Shown here in pieces: positions 8,625 to 17,402 of a DNA stretch of 64,000 bases. The position numbers were made by a program, and so were the translations under genes. The notes beneath the pieces were generated by a model. The model was not told the origin of the DNA. It made no database searches and saw nothing but the letters and a program-made list of their open reading frames with translations. The first letter of the stretch is position 1; each line of letters opens with the position of its first letter. This DNA is from Cupriavidus sp. MP-37 (GTDB lineage Bacteria; Pseudomonadota; Gammaproteobacteria; Burkholderiales; Burkholderiaceae): NCBI RefSeq assembly GCF_020618415.1, contig NZ_CP085344.1, positions 1,077,001-1,141,000 on the forward strand. Reading direction: 5' to 3'.

Positions 8625-10358
8625 TCAGCCGCCGTCGCCGCGGTCCAGCAGCGCCTGCAGTTCCACCTTGCGCACCTTGCCGGTGGCGGTCAGCGGGAAC
8701 TCGGGCAGGATGCGGATCTCGGGCACCTTGTAGACCGCCATCTGCTCGCGGCACCAGGCCTGCAAGGCGTCGGCGCTGGTGTCGCCGGCATGCTCGGGGC
8801 GCAGGCGGATAAACGCCACCGGCACCTGGCCCTTGTCCGGATCGGCGCGCCCCACCACGGCCGAGCCCAGCACCGCCGGGTGGCGCGACAGCAGCACTTC
8901 CAGTTCGGACGGGAACACGCTCATGCCGCGCACCTTCAGCATCTCCTTGCGCCGGCCGAGGAAATGCAGGTAGCCGTCCTCGTCGTACGCGCCGATATCG
9001 CCGGTGCGGAACCAGCCGTCGCGGAACACCTCGGCGTCGACGTCGGGACGGCCCCAGTAGCCCTTGAACAGCGACGGCGTGCTGACCACGATCTCGCCTT
9101 CCTCGCCAATCGGCAGCACCGCGCCGGTGTCGAAGTCGCAGATCTTGATGCGCGTGCCCGGCACCGGCAGGCCGACGAAGACCGGGCGGCCGCGCAGGTC
9201 GAGGTCGTCGGCCTGCATGCCGGTGGTGAAGGTGTCGCTGGTATGGGTCTCGGTCATGCCCCACGCGCCTTCGGCAATGATGCTGCCGGTCAGCGCGTGC
9301 CAGCGCTGGCGGATATCGGGCGTGATCTTGCGGATGAACGAGGCGGCGCGCGTATGCTGCAGCGAGCGCAGGTCGTAGCGCCCGCAATCGGGGTGGTTCA
9401 TCAGCTCGACCGCGTTGTCGACCACGACGAAGGTGCGGTTGACGCGGTAGCGCTCGATCGCGGCCATCACCGCGACCGGGTCCCAGCGCGCCAGCAGCAC
9501 CACCGTCGCGCCGCTGAAGATCGGGTAGATCAGGCCCAGGTTCTCGCCGGCGATCCAGAACATCGGCAGGAAGTTCAGCATCACGTCGTCGGAGCCCTCG
9601 GCCAGCCGCGCCGCGTCGACGCCGCCGGTCAGCGCGTACGAGGCCGCCGCGGTGTACAGCATGTCGCGCTGCGTGTGCATGCAGCCCTTGGGCAGGCCGG
9701 TGGTGCCGCCGGTGTAGTTGAGCGCGGCCAGCGCATCCAGGTCGACCGGCGGCAACGCCACCGGTGGGGTGTCGCGCAGCGCCTGCAGCAGGTCGACGGC
9801 GCCGTCGACGGCCAGCGCGGGCGCGTCCAGGCCGGCCGGCAGCGGCAAGTCCGGCCGTGCCGGCAGCATCGCGCCGGCGCTGGTGGTGTAGACCGCCTGC
9901 AGCGGCGTCTGCGCGCGCACCGACATCAGCAGCGGCGCCAGCTGGTCCTGCACGATGATGGTGGTCGCGCCCGCATCGTTGAGCTCATACACCAGCTCGT
10001 GCTCCTTGAAGAGCGGGTTGACCGGCACGTACACCGCGCCCAGCTTCAGGATGGCGTAGAACACCACGTGGAACTGCGGGCAGTTGCCCATCATCACCGC
10101 GACCCGGTCGCCCGCGCCGACGCCGCGGCCCTTGAGCAGCGCGGCGCAGCGCTCGGACAGGTCGTCGAGTTCGGCATAGGTGACGGTGGTGCCGTACCAG
10201 ACCAGCGCCGCATGGTGCGGGCGCTGGCGCGCCCAGGCGCGCAGGTAGTCGCCCAGCGGGGCCTCGCCATGGGGATAGACCGGTGCGTCGGGCAGGCCGG
10301 CGGGCCAGATTTTGCGATGCCGGGCTTCCAGGTCGGCGAAGAACGCCTGTTCGTTCAT
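8625..10358 (-). CDS. AMP-forming acyl-CoA ligase (ANL superfamily)
   Basis: 577 residues; the ATG at 10358 has AGAGGAG about seven bases upstream. The adenylation P-loop YTGGTTGLPKG is near residue 215, the A5-type motif follows in AEGAWGMTETH, the hinge region FRTGDIGAYDEDGYLHFLGR is present, and the C-terminal catalytic Lys lies in LTATGKVRKVEL. It activates a carboxylic acid with ATP and CoA to an acyl-CoA. It resembles the CaiC/long-chain ligase branch, but the acid is unknown. It directly follows the acyl-CoA carboxylase gene (46-base gap), so its product could be that enzyme's substrate. Confidence 0.9.
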   Translation of the reverse strand: MNEQAFFADLEARHRKIWPAGLPDAPVYPHGEAPLGDYLRAWARQRPHHAALVWYGTTVTYAELDDLSERCAALLKGRGVGAGDRVAVMMGNCPQFHVVFYAILKLGAVYVPVNPLFKEHELVYELNDAGATTIIVQDQLAPLLMSVRAQTPLQAVYTTSAGAMLPARPDLPLPAGLDAPALAVDGAVDLLQALRDTPPVALPPVDLDALAALNYTGGTTGLPKGCMHTQRDMLYTAAASYALTGGVDAARLAEGSDDVMLNFLPMFWIAGENLGLIYPIFSGATVVLLARWDPVAVMAAIERYRVNRTFVVVDNAVELMNHPDCGRYDLRSLQHTRAASFIRKITPDIRQRWHALTGSIIAEGAWGMTETHTSDTFTTGMQADDLDLRGRPVFVGLPVPGTRIKICDFDTGAVLPIGEEGEIVVSTPSLFKGYWGRPDVDAEVFRDGWFRTGDIGAYDEDGYLHFLGRRKEMLKVRGMSVFPSELEVLLSRHPAVLGSAVVGRADPDKGQVPVAFIRLRPEHAGDTSADALQAWCREQMAVYKVPEIRILPEFPLTATGKVRKVELQALLDRGDGG

Positions 10359-10404
10359 CTGCTGTCTCCTCTTGCTGTCGCTCTGGTGTTGTCCGCCGCC
10401 GCGC

Positions 10405-13400
10405 CTACCAGGCGTCGACGAAGGGGCGTACCGGTCTTTGGGAACGGTGCGGGTCGGCGGCGCCCGCGTCGAGTCCGCTGACCAGCCACTGCCGCGTGGC
10501 GGCGGGATCGATCACCGCATCGAGCTCCAGCGCCGCCGCGGCGTTGATGGCATGGCCGCGTTCGTACATCTGCGCCACCAGCTGCTGGTACAGCGCATCG
10601 CGCTGCGGCCCCGCCGGCAGCGCTTCCAGCTCCTTGCGGAAGCCCAGCCGCACCGCGCCCTCCAGCCCCATGCCGCCGAACTCGCCGGTCGGCCACGACA
10701 GCGTGAAGCTGGGCGCGCGGAAGCCGCCCGCGGCCATCGCCATCGCGCCCAGGCCGTAGCCCTTGCGCAGCACCACCGCCAGGAACGGCACCCGCAGCTT
10801 GGCGCCGATCACGAACATGCGCGACACGTGGCGCACCTGGGCGCGGGCCTCGACCTCGGGGCCGACCATGAAGCCGGGCGTGTCGATGAGCGACACGATC
10901 GGCAGCCCGTGCGCGTTGCACACCTGCATGAAGCGCGCGGCCTTGTCGGCGGCGTCGGCGTCGATGGCGCCGCCCAGGTGGCGCGGATTGTTGGCGAGGA
11001 TGCCGACCGGCCGGCCTTCGATGCGCGCCAGCGCGGTGTGGATGCCGGTGCCGAAGCCGGCGCGCAACTCCAGCACGCTGCCGACGTCGGCCAGCCCGTC
11101 GATGGCGGCACGGGTGTCGTACACGCGCAGGCGGTTCTCCGGCACCACGTGGCGCAGCGCCAGCGGGTCGGGTGCCTGCCATGTCGGCAGCCGGCCCTGG
11201 AGCATCGACAGGTAGTGCTTCGCCGCCGCCACCGCCGCGGCTTCGTCGTCGACCAGCAGGTCGGCCACGCCGTTGTGGTACTGCACCGCGGCCGGGCCGA
11301 TGTCCTCCGGCCGGAACACGCCCAGGCCGCCGCCTTCGATCATGGCGGGGCCGGCCATGCCGATGTTGGCGTTGCGCGTGGCGACGATCAGGTCGCAGCA
11401 GCCCAGCAGCGCGGCATTGCCGGCGAAGCAGCGCCCGGAGGCGATGCCGACCACCGGCACTTCGCCGCTGAGCTCGGCGAAGGCGCCGAACGATGGCTGG
11501 TACAGGCCGGCGACGGTGGGGAAGTCGACATCGCCCGGGCGCCCGCCGCCGCCTTCGGCAAAGATCACCGTCGGCAGGCGGTTGCGCAGCGCCACTTCCA
11601 GGATGCGGTCGGTCTTGGTGTGGTTGCGCTTGCCCTGGGTGCCGGCCAGCACGGTGGCGTCGTAGGCCAGCACCGCGCAGCGCGCGCGTTCCGGCGCGAA
11701 CAGGCTGCCGTTGACGGTGCCGGTGCCGGTGATCAGGCCGTCGGCCGGCGTGTTGGCGATCAGGTCGGCCTCGCTGCGCCGGCTGGCCTGCGCCGCCAGC
11801 GCCAGCCCGCCGTATTCGCGGAAGCTGCCGGCATCGCACAGGTCGTCGACATTCTCGCGCGCGGTGCGCTGGCCGCGCGCATGGCGGCGCGCCACCGCAT
11901 CGGGGCGGGCGGCGTCGTACAGGAAGGCGTGGCGGTCCAGCACGCGCTGCAGGTCCGGGCGGATCGCCGCGGGATCGGCGCATTCGGTGTCGGCGCCGGC
12001 ATGCGCGCCGGCGTCGGCGGGCTCCAGCACCAGCATCACCTGGCCTTCGGCCACCTGTTCGCCCGATGCGCTGCGCAGGTCGATCACGCGCCCCGCCTGT
12101 TCCGCGACGATGGCGTGCTCCATCTTCATCGCATCGAGCACCGCCACGGTCTGGCCAGCCTTGACCACGTCGTTCTCGCGCGCCAGCTCGATCACGCGGC
12201 CGTTCATCGGCGCGCGCACCGCGCACAGGCCTTCGCCCAGCTGTTCCTCGAAGCTGGCGGTGCTCGACGGCGCCGCCACCGGCGCCACGGCGGCACCGGA
12301 CAGGGCGTGCCGTGCCGCGTGCTGCGCGCCGATCTGCGCGGCCCGTTCCAGCAGCGCGGGCAGCGCCGTCTCCATATAGCGGGTATGCACCTGCTGGCTG
12401 GCAAAGTCATCGTGTTCCGCCAGCGCGCGCAGCAGGTCCAGGTTGGTGGCGATGCCGGCGATATTGAATTCGGCCAGCGCGCGCTGCAGGCGCCGCACCG
12501 CGTCGGCAAAGTGGTCGCTGGCCGAGGTGACGATCAGCTTGGCCAGCAGCGTGTCGTAATGCGCGGAAGGCGCGTAGCCGGTATAGCCGTGCGTGTCGAC
12601 GCGCACGTCCGGCCCGGTGGGCGGATCGAAACGCTCCAGCCGGCCCTGCGCCGGGCGCGCCAGGCCTTGCGCGTCGGTGGCTTCGGCATTGACGCGCACC
12701 TGGATCGCATAGCCGCGCACGCGCGGCGGGTGCCGCGGGTCCAGCCCCAGTTCGGACAGGCGCCGGCCCTGCGCCAGCCCCAGCTGGAGCGCCACCAGGT
12801 CGATCCCGGTGACCTGCTCGGTGACGGTGTGCTCGACCTGCAGGCGCGGATTGGCTTCGATAAAGACAAAGGGCAGCGCGGCGCCGTCGCGGCCGGCGCC
12901 GTGCTCGGGCGCCTCGACCAGGAACTCGAACGTGCCCAGGCTGCGGTAGCGCGCCTCGCGCGCCAGCGTGCACGCAGCGTCGACGATGCGCTGGCGCAGC
13001 GCGGCATCGAGCGCCGGGCTGGGCGCGATCTCCACCACCTTCTGGAAGCGGCGCTGCAGCGTGCAGTCGCGCTCGCCCAGCGCGATCACGCTGTCGCCGT
13101 CGCCGGCGATCTGCACTTCGATATGGCGCGCGCGCGCCACCAGCCGCTCGGCGTAGATCGCCTCGACGCCGAACGCCGAGCGCGCCTCGGAGCGGCAGCG
13201 CGCATAGGCTTCAGCCAGCGCGTCGCGCTCGCGCACCACGCGCATGCCGCGCCCGCCGCCGCCGCCCACGGCCTTGAGCACCACGCCGGCGCCGTCCTGC
13301 TCGTCGAAGAAGGCCGTGACCGCGTCGAGCGTGGCGCCGCCCGGCGTGGCCGGCATCACCGGTACGCCGCAGCGGGCGGCCAGCGCCAGCGCGCGGCCCT

Positions 13401-13740
13401 TGTCGCCGAACAGGGCGAGGTGTTCGGCCTCAGGTCCGACGAAGACGATCTCCATCGCCGCGCAGGCGGTGGCGAAATCGGCGCGCTCGCTGAGAAAACC
13501 GTAGCCGGGGTGGATGGCATCGCAGCCGGTGGCACGCGCCGCGGCGAGGATGGCGTCGATGTCGAGATAGGCCGCCGCGCCCTCGCCCTGCAGCGCGACG
13601 GCTTCGTCGGCGAGCAGGCGGTGCCGGCTGCCGGCGTCGTCGGTGGCGTAGACGGCCACGGTGGCGATGCCGAGATCGCGGGCGGCGCGCTGCACGCGCA
13701 ACGCGATCTCGCCGCGATTGGCGATCAGGAGCTTCTTCAC
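10405..13740 (-). CDS. Single-chain biotin-dependent acyl-CoA carboxylase (biotin carboxylase-BCCP-carboxyltransferase fusion)
   Basis: 1111 residues. A GTG at 13740 with GGAGGGG about six to eight bases upstream gives the canonical start (V/M)KKLLIANRGEIALRV; upstream ATGs at 13755 and 13782 lack such a site. Residues 1-450 are a biotin carboxylase: ATP-grasp glycine loop KAVGGGGGRGM at about 156-166, CTLQRRFQKVVEIAP at 226-240 and EANPRLQVEHTVTEQ at 295-309. The biotinyl domain follows, with the AMKM motif at 537-540 (biotin on Lys539), then a full carboxyltransferase from about 610 to the end, including both halves (GGGRPGDVDFP; DTPGFMVGPEVEARAQVRH). This architecture matches the single-chain long-chain acyl-CoA carboxylases (LCC) known in a few bacteria. 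First gene of the operon; natural substrate unknown. Confidence 0.9.
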   Translation of the reverse strand: MKKLLIANRGEIALRVQRAARDLGIATVAVYATDDAGSRHRLLADEAVALQGEGAAAYLDIDAILAAARATGCDAIHPGYGFLSERADFATACAAMEIVFVGPEAEHLALFGDKGRALALAARCGVPVMPATPGGATLDAVTAFFDEQDGAGVVLKAVGGGGGRGMRVVRERDALAEAYARCRSEARSAFGVEAIYAERLVARARHIEVQIAGDGDSVIALGERDCTLQRRFQKVVEIAPSPALDAALRQRIVDAACTLAREARYRSLGTFEFLVEAPEHGAGRDGAALPFVFIEANPRLQVEHTVTEQVTGIDLVALQLGLAQGRRLSELGLDPRHPPRVRGYAIQVRVNAEATDAQGLARPAQGRLERFDPPTGPDVRVDTHGYTGYAPSAHYDTLLAKLIVTSASDHFADAVRRLQRALAEFNIAGIATNLDLLRALAEHDDFASQQVHTRYMETALPALLERAAQIGAQHAARHALSGAAVAPVAAPSSTASFEEQLGEGLCAVRAPMNGRVIELARENDVVKAGQTVAVLDAMKMEHAIVAEQAGRVIDLRSASGEQVAEGQVMLVLEPADAGAHAGADTECADPAAIRPDLQRVLDRHAFLYDAARPDAVARRHARGQRTARENVDDLCDAGSFREYGGLALAAQASRRSEADLIANTPADGLITGTGTVNGSLFAPERARCAVLAYDATVLAGTQGKRNHTKTDRILEVALRNRLPTVIFAEGGGGRPGDVDFPTVAGLYQPSFGAFAELSGEVPVVGIASGRCFAGNAALLGCCDLIVATRNANIGMAGPAMIEGGGLGVFRPEDIGPAAVQYHNGVADLLVDDEAAAVAAAKHYLSMLQGRLPTWQAPDPLALRHVVPENRLRVYDTRAAIDGLADVGSVLELRAGFGTGIHTALARIEGRPVGILANNPRHLGGAIDADAADKAARFMQVCNAHGLPIVSLIDTPGFMVGPEVEARAQVRHVSRMFVIGAKLRVPFLAVVLRKGYGLGAMAMAAGGFRAPSFTLSWPTGEFGGMGLEGAVRLGFRKELEALPAGPQRDALYQQLVAQMYERGHAINAAAALELDAVIDPAATRQWLVSGLDAGAADPHRSQRPVRPFVDAW

Positions 13741-13944
13741 AAATGTCCCCTCCATGCGAAGCGGCGGCACACGAGCGCGCAAGTGGCTTGCGCTGCCGGC
13801 TTCTGGTTTTTTGTGGTTTGTGATTCTGCGAGGTGGAATCTACGCGGCTAGCCAGGGGGTCACAAGCGCGATGCGCCGGAACCATGTATGACATGCCGCG
13901 TGTGCATAGAGCCGGGGAGAGCGAGGGAATTTGCCGCGGTCTTG

Positions 13945-13959
13945 TTCTGCATTGCAGAA
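13945..13959. promoter_or_regulatory. Candidate IclR-type operator palindrome
   Basis: TTCTGCATTGCAGAA is a perfect 7-1-7 inverted repeat, 205 bases upstream of the GTG of the carboxylase gene. IclR-family regulators commonly bind 14-15-bp palindromes of this style, and an IclR gene is third in the operon. A sister sequence with the same pattern (TTCYGCATYGCRGAA) occurs at 16286-16300. Binding is inferred, not shown. Confidence 0.5.
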
Positions 13960-14057
13960 TTCGGGCGGCTGTGGCGGGTGCGACGTTACGCCGCGAGGGG
14001 TGGGGCGGTGATGCGCCGCCGGGGAAAACCGCGTCACGGGCGTGCCGCGGGATGCAA

Positions 14058-14082
14058 CCCTCTCCCGCGTGTCGGGAGAGGG
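14058..14082 (-). terminator. Hairpin downstream of metG
   Basis: CCCTCTCCCG / CGGGAGAGGG forms a perfect 10-bp stem with a 5-base loop, 19 bases past the metG stop. No run of T follows, so termination strength is uncertain. It belongs to the same palindrome class as 41806-41831 and 41930-41953 and may be a solitary REP unit serving as a 3' end. Confidence 0.5.
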
Positions 14083-14100
14083 CACAGCGATGCCGGACGA

Positions 14101-16173
14101 TCAGCCGATGCGCATGCCCGGCACTGCGCCGCTGTGCGGCTCCAGGATGTACAGGCCGGGCGCGGCCTTTTCATCGGCGGCCGAGGCTGCCAGCACCATG
14201 CCTTCGGAGACGCCGAACTTCATCTTGCGCGGCGCCAGGTTCGCCACCACCACGGTCAGCTTGCCCACCAGCTGCTCCGGCGTGTAGGCCGACTGGATGC
14301 CGGAGAACACGTTGCGGGTGCGGCCTTCGCCCAGGTCCAGCGTCAGCTGCAGCAGCTTGTTCGAGCCTTCCACCTTCTGGCATTCGACGATCTTCGCCAC
14401 GCGCAGGTCGATCTTGGCGAAGTCGTCGATGGTGATGGTGTCGGCGATCGGCTCGATCGCGGATGCGTTGGCGGATGCGTTGGCAGCCGGTGCCGCGGCC
14501 GCCTGCAGCGATTCGCGGTTGGCGGCCAGCAGCGCATCGACCTGCTTGGCGTCGACGCGCGTCATCAGGTGCTGGTAGGGCTGCACCGGGCTGGCGGCCG
14601 ACAGCTGCTGGTCGATCGCGCGCCAGTCCAGCGGCGCGACGTTGAGGAAGCGCTCGACCCCGGCGGCCACGTTGGGCACCACCGGCTTCAGGTAGATGGT
14701 CAGCAGGCGGAACGCTTCCAGCGAGACCGAGCACGCCGCATGCAGCGCGGCGCGCTTGCTGTCGTCCTTGGCCAGCTCCCATGGCTTCTCGGTGTCGACG
14801 AAGGCGTTGACGGCATCGGTCAGCTCCATCACCAGGCGCAGCGCCTTGCTGTACTCGCGGCTTTCATAGAGGTGCGCCACCTGCGGCGCGGCCTGGCGCA
14901 GCTGCTCCAGCAACGGATGGGCCAGCGCGGCTTCATCGACCTTGCCGTCGAAGCGCTTGACCAGGAAGCCCGCGGCGCGGCTGGCGATGTTGACGTACTT
15001 GCCGATCAGGTCGCTGTTGACGCGCGCGATGAAGTCGTCGAGGTTCAGGTCGAGGTCTTCCATGCTGGCGTTGAGCTTGGCGGCGAAGTAATAGCGCAGC
15101 CATTCCGGGTTCATGCCGGTGTCGATATAGCTCTGCGCGGTGATGAAGGTGCCGCGCGACTTGCTCATCTTGGCGCCGTCCACGGTCAGGAAGCCGTGGG
15201 CGAACACATTGGTCGGGGTGCGGTAGCCCGAGAAGCGCAGCATCGCCGGCCAGAACAGCGTGTGGAAGTACAGGATGTCCTTGCCGATGAAGTGGTACTG
15301 CTCGGCGGTCGAGTGCGGGCCGACCCAGGCGTCGAAATCGATGCCGCGCTGCTGCGCCAGGTTCTTGAAGCTGGCGTAGTAGCCGATCGGGGCGTCCAGC
15401 CACACGTAGAAGTACTTGCCCGGCGCGCCGGGGATCTCGAAGCCGAAGTAAGGCGCATCGCGCGAGATGTCCCAGTCGGACAGGGTCGAGGCCTCGCCCT
15501 CGGCGCCCAGCCATTCCTGCATCTTGTTGGCGGCTTCGGGCTGCGCCAGGTCGGCCACCCACTCGCGCAGGAAGCTCTCGCAGCGCGCATCGGACAGCTT
15601 GAAGAAGTAGTGGGCCGACGACTTGCGCACCGGCGTGGCGCCCGACACCACCGAGTAGGGATTCTTCAGGTCGGTCGGCACGTAGGTGGTGCCGCACACT
15701 TCGCAGGAATCGCCGTACTGGTCCTTGGCGCCGCACTTCGGGCACTCGCCCTTGATGAAGCGGTCGGGCAGGAACATGTTCTTGACCGGGTCGTAGAACT
15801 GCTCGACCTCGCGCTCGGCGATCAGGTCCTCGGCCTTCAGCGCCAGGTAGATCTTCTCGCACAGCTCGCGGTTTTCCTCGGCGTCGGTGCTGTAGTAGTT
15901 GTCGAACGACACCAGGAAGCTGTCGAAATCGCGCTTGTGCTCGGTCCAGACGCGGTCGATCAGCGCCTTGGGCGTGATGCCTTCCTTCTCGGCGCGCAGC
16001 ATGACCGGGGTGCCGTGGGTGTCGTCGGCGCCGACGTAGTAGACCTCGTTGCCCATCATGCGCTGGAACCTCACCCAGATATCGGTCTGGATGTACTCCA
16101 CCAGGTGGCCGATATGGATCTGGCCGTTGGCGTAGGGCAGGGCGGATGTGACGAGGATGCGACGTGCGGTCAT
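14101..16173 (-). CDS. metG: Methionyl-tRNA synthetase
   Basis: 690 residues, class I aminoacyl-tRNA synthetase charging tRNA-Met in the cytoplasm. HIGH motif at residues 20-23 (NGQIHIGH), a zinc knuckle of [18 protein letters not shown] type near 145-165, and KMSKS at 335-339. The C-terminal about 110 residues are the EMAPII/Trbp111-like tRNA-binding domain ([20 protein letters not shown]) that promotes dimerisation, separated by an Ala/Asn-rich linker ([10 protein letters not shown]). Length and domain order are normal. It is transcribed away from mrp with an OmpA-like lipoprotein between. The start follows the usual N-terminus; no good ribosome site is seen. Confidence 0.97.
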   Translation of the reverse strand: MTARRILVTSALPYANGQIHIGHLVEYIQTDIWVRFQRMMGNEVYYVGADDTHGTPVMLRAEKEGITPKALIDRVWTEHKRDFDSFLVSFDNYYSTDAEENRELCEKIYLALKAEDLIAEREVEQFYDPVKNMFLPDRFIKGECPKCGAKDQYGDSCEVCGTTYVPTDLKNPYSVVSGATPVRKSSAHYFFKLSDARCESFLREWVADLAQPEAANKMQEWLGAEGEASTLSDWDISRDAPYFGFEIPGAPGKYFYVWLDAPIGYYASFKNLAQQRGIDFDAWVGPHSTAEQYHFIGKDILYFHTLFWPAMLRFSGYRTPTNVFAHGFLTVDGAKMSKSRGTFITAQSYIDTGMNPEWLRYYFAAKLNASMEDLDLNLDDFIARVNSDLIGKYVNIASRAAGFLVKRFDGKVDEAALAHPLLEQLRQAAPQVAHLYESREYSKALRLVMELTDAVNAFVDTEKPWELAKDDSKRAALHAACSVSLEAFRLLTIYLKPVVPNVAAGVERFLNVAPLDWRAIDQQLSAASPVQPYQHLMTRVDAKQVDALLAANRESLQAAAAPAANASANASAIEPIADTITIDDFAKIDLRVAKIVECQKVEGSNKLLQLTLDLGEGRTRNVFSGIQSAYTPEQLVGKLTVVVANLAPRKMKFGVSEGMVLAASAADEKAAPGLYILEPHSGAVPGMRIG

Positions 16174-16285
16174 AAACAGGAGCCGGTCAGGAGCGGGGAA
16201 ATCGTGGGGGACGGCGCCGGCCAGGAAGGGCGGGCGCGTGCCGGGAAGGGGCTATTTTAACCACTGGGCGGCCGCCGCGCGGCAG

Positions 16286-16300
16286 TTCCGCATCGCGGAA
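16286..16300. promoter_or_regulatory. Second IclR-like palindrome, upstream of metG
   Basis: TTCCGCATCGCGGAA, a 6-3-6 inverted repeat, lies 113 bases upstream of the metG start and matches the same degenerate pattern as 13945-13959. It may be an operator of the IclR protein encoded at 7737-8525 or of another family member, or a chance GC-rich palindrome. Confidence 0.35.
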
Positions 16301-16327
16301 TGGCAGGCGTGCCGCAGCCGTGCGGGC

Positions 16328-16355
16328 AAAAAAAAGCGCCGGTCAGTGCCGGCGC
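16328..16355 (-). terminator. Rho-independent terminator of the OmpA-like lipoprotein gene
   Basis: Read on the minus strand, a 7-bp GC stem (GCGCCGG / CCGGCGC) with a 6-base loop is followed by eight T. It lies 106 bases downstream of the stop of the gene at 16462-17100. Confidence 0.85.
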
Positions 16356-16461
16356 AGCTTTCCACAACGGAAAAGGAGGAGAAATCAGGTACCGCCCGGG
16401 AGGTCAGCCACCCATCGCGAGCCAGCAACGGTGGCAAGCGGCACCTGTTTCTATGACAGGG

Positions 16462-17100
16462 TCACCCTTGAATTGGTTTCAAAAAAATTTCGACGCGGCG
16501 ATTTTGTGCCCGTCCGGCCTCGGTCCCGTTGTCCGCGACCGGCTGGCTCTGGCCGCGGCCTTCGGCGGTCAGGCGGTTGCGTGCGACGCCGCGATCACCC
16601 AGGTAACCGGCCACGCTCTGCGCGCGGCGCTGCGACAGCTGCATGTTGTAGTTGGGGTTGCCGGTGCTGTCGGTATGGCCCACTACGTTGGCGCTGACGT
16701 CCTGGTGCTGGCTCAGGGTCTGCGCGACCTGGTCGAGCACCGAGCGGAACGACGGCTTGATGGTGGCGCTGTCGGTGTCGAAGGTGACCTGGCTGGGGAT
16801 GTTGACCTTCAGCGAGCCGTCCGGCTGCTCGGTGATCTGGGTGCCCGTGCCCGCGGTGTCCTTGTTCAGCTTGCCGCGGATCGCGTTCCAGTTGTAGCCG
16901 GTCGCGCCGCCGATGGCGCCACCCACTGCCGCGCCCACCAGCGTGCCGGTGGTGTTGCCGCCGATCAGGTTGCCAAGGCCCGCGCCGACCGCGGCGCCGA
17001 CGCCGGTGCCGACCGCCGTGTGGGTTTGCTGTTCGGTGGCGCAGCCGGCGGCCAGCAGCGTGGCGGCGGCGAGCGAAACGGTAACGAGCTTGATCTTCAT
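16462..17100 (-). CDS. OmpA-family outer-membrane lipoprotein (YiaD/Pal-like)
   Basis: 212 residues from ATG 17100 with AAGGAG six bases upstream; a longer frame to 17325 is intergenic. The lipoprotein signal ends in lipobox LAAGC (Cys20). A glycine-zipper segment follows (GVGAAVGAGLGNLIGG and VGAAVGGAIGGATGYNW), then a C-terminal OmpA/MotB peptidoglycan-binding domain with VVGHTDSTGNPNYNMQLSQR and NRRVEIFL. Such proteins tether the outer membrane to peptidoglycan. It has its own terminator, and its start region faces mrp. Confidence 0.9.
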   Translation of the reverse strand: MKIKLVTVSLAAATLLAAGCATEQQTHTAVGTGVGAAVGAGLGNLIGGNTTGTLVGAAVGGAIGGATGYNWNAIRGKLNKDTAGTGTQITEQPDGSLKVNIPSQVTFDTDSATIKPSFRSVLDQVAQTLSQHQDVSANVVGHTDSTGNPNYNMQLSQRRAQSVAGYLGDRGVARNRLTAEGRGQSQPVADNGTEAGRAQNRRVEIFLKPIQG

Positions 17101-17402
17101 GCTTTCTCCTTCTGATGTTCCCGTAAGTGTTCTTGGTACCGCATCGCGATGGTAACGCCAAGGCGCAAGCGGCAGGTAACCCATGGTGCCCGGCGTGCCA
17201 GGCCTTCCAACCGCACTACAATATGGATATGGCGGCGCGCGCACAAGTGCAAGCTTGTGAGATTTGTAATTGTCTGTAATCCCCCACCCGACAGAGGGGA
17301 TTGCGCGCGGATTTCCGGCGTTCATGGCCGGTGCTGCATACTTTGATACATTAGGCGCAGGCCATCATGCGCCCGTTCCCCACTATCCAAGCGGAGTTTG
17401 TC
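17101..17402. other. Divergent intergenic region between OmpA-like lipoprotein and mrp
   Basis: This gap of about 300 bases must hold promoters for both flanking genes. A TACAAT box at 17217-17222 could be a -10 element for mrp, but no matching -35 is evident. The stretch 17255-17280 is AT-richer than its surroundings. No gene was recognised. Confidence 0.5.

Larger units (their letters stand above)
13741..14100. other. Intergenic region between metG end and carboxylase operon start
   Basis: This 360-base gap holds the metG terminator-type hairpin at 14058-14082, a 15-bp palindrome at 13945-13959 and presumably the operon promoter. No coding frame with a convincing start or known-protein character was seen. 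Confidence 0.7.

Noticed and set aside
7678..9387. Apparent 570-residue N-terminal extension of the importer binding protein
   Set aside because: Covers the regulator and ligase genes; the strong AGGAGGAG site and signal peptide put the start at 7677.
8145..10481. 778-codon plus-strand frame opposite the ligase and regulator
   Set aside because: Same artefact; low-complexity His/Gln/Arg-rich translation and no ribosome site.
10312..13851. 1179-codon open frame on the plus strand opposite the carboxylase
   Set aside because: High-GC antisense shadow: His/Arg/Gln/Gly-rich translation with no recognisable domain, while the minus-strand frame encodes a complete carboxylase.
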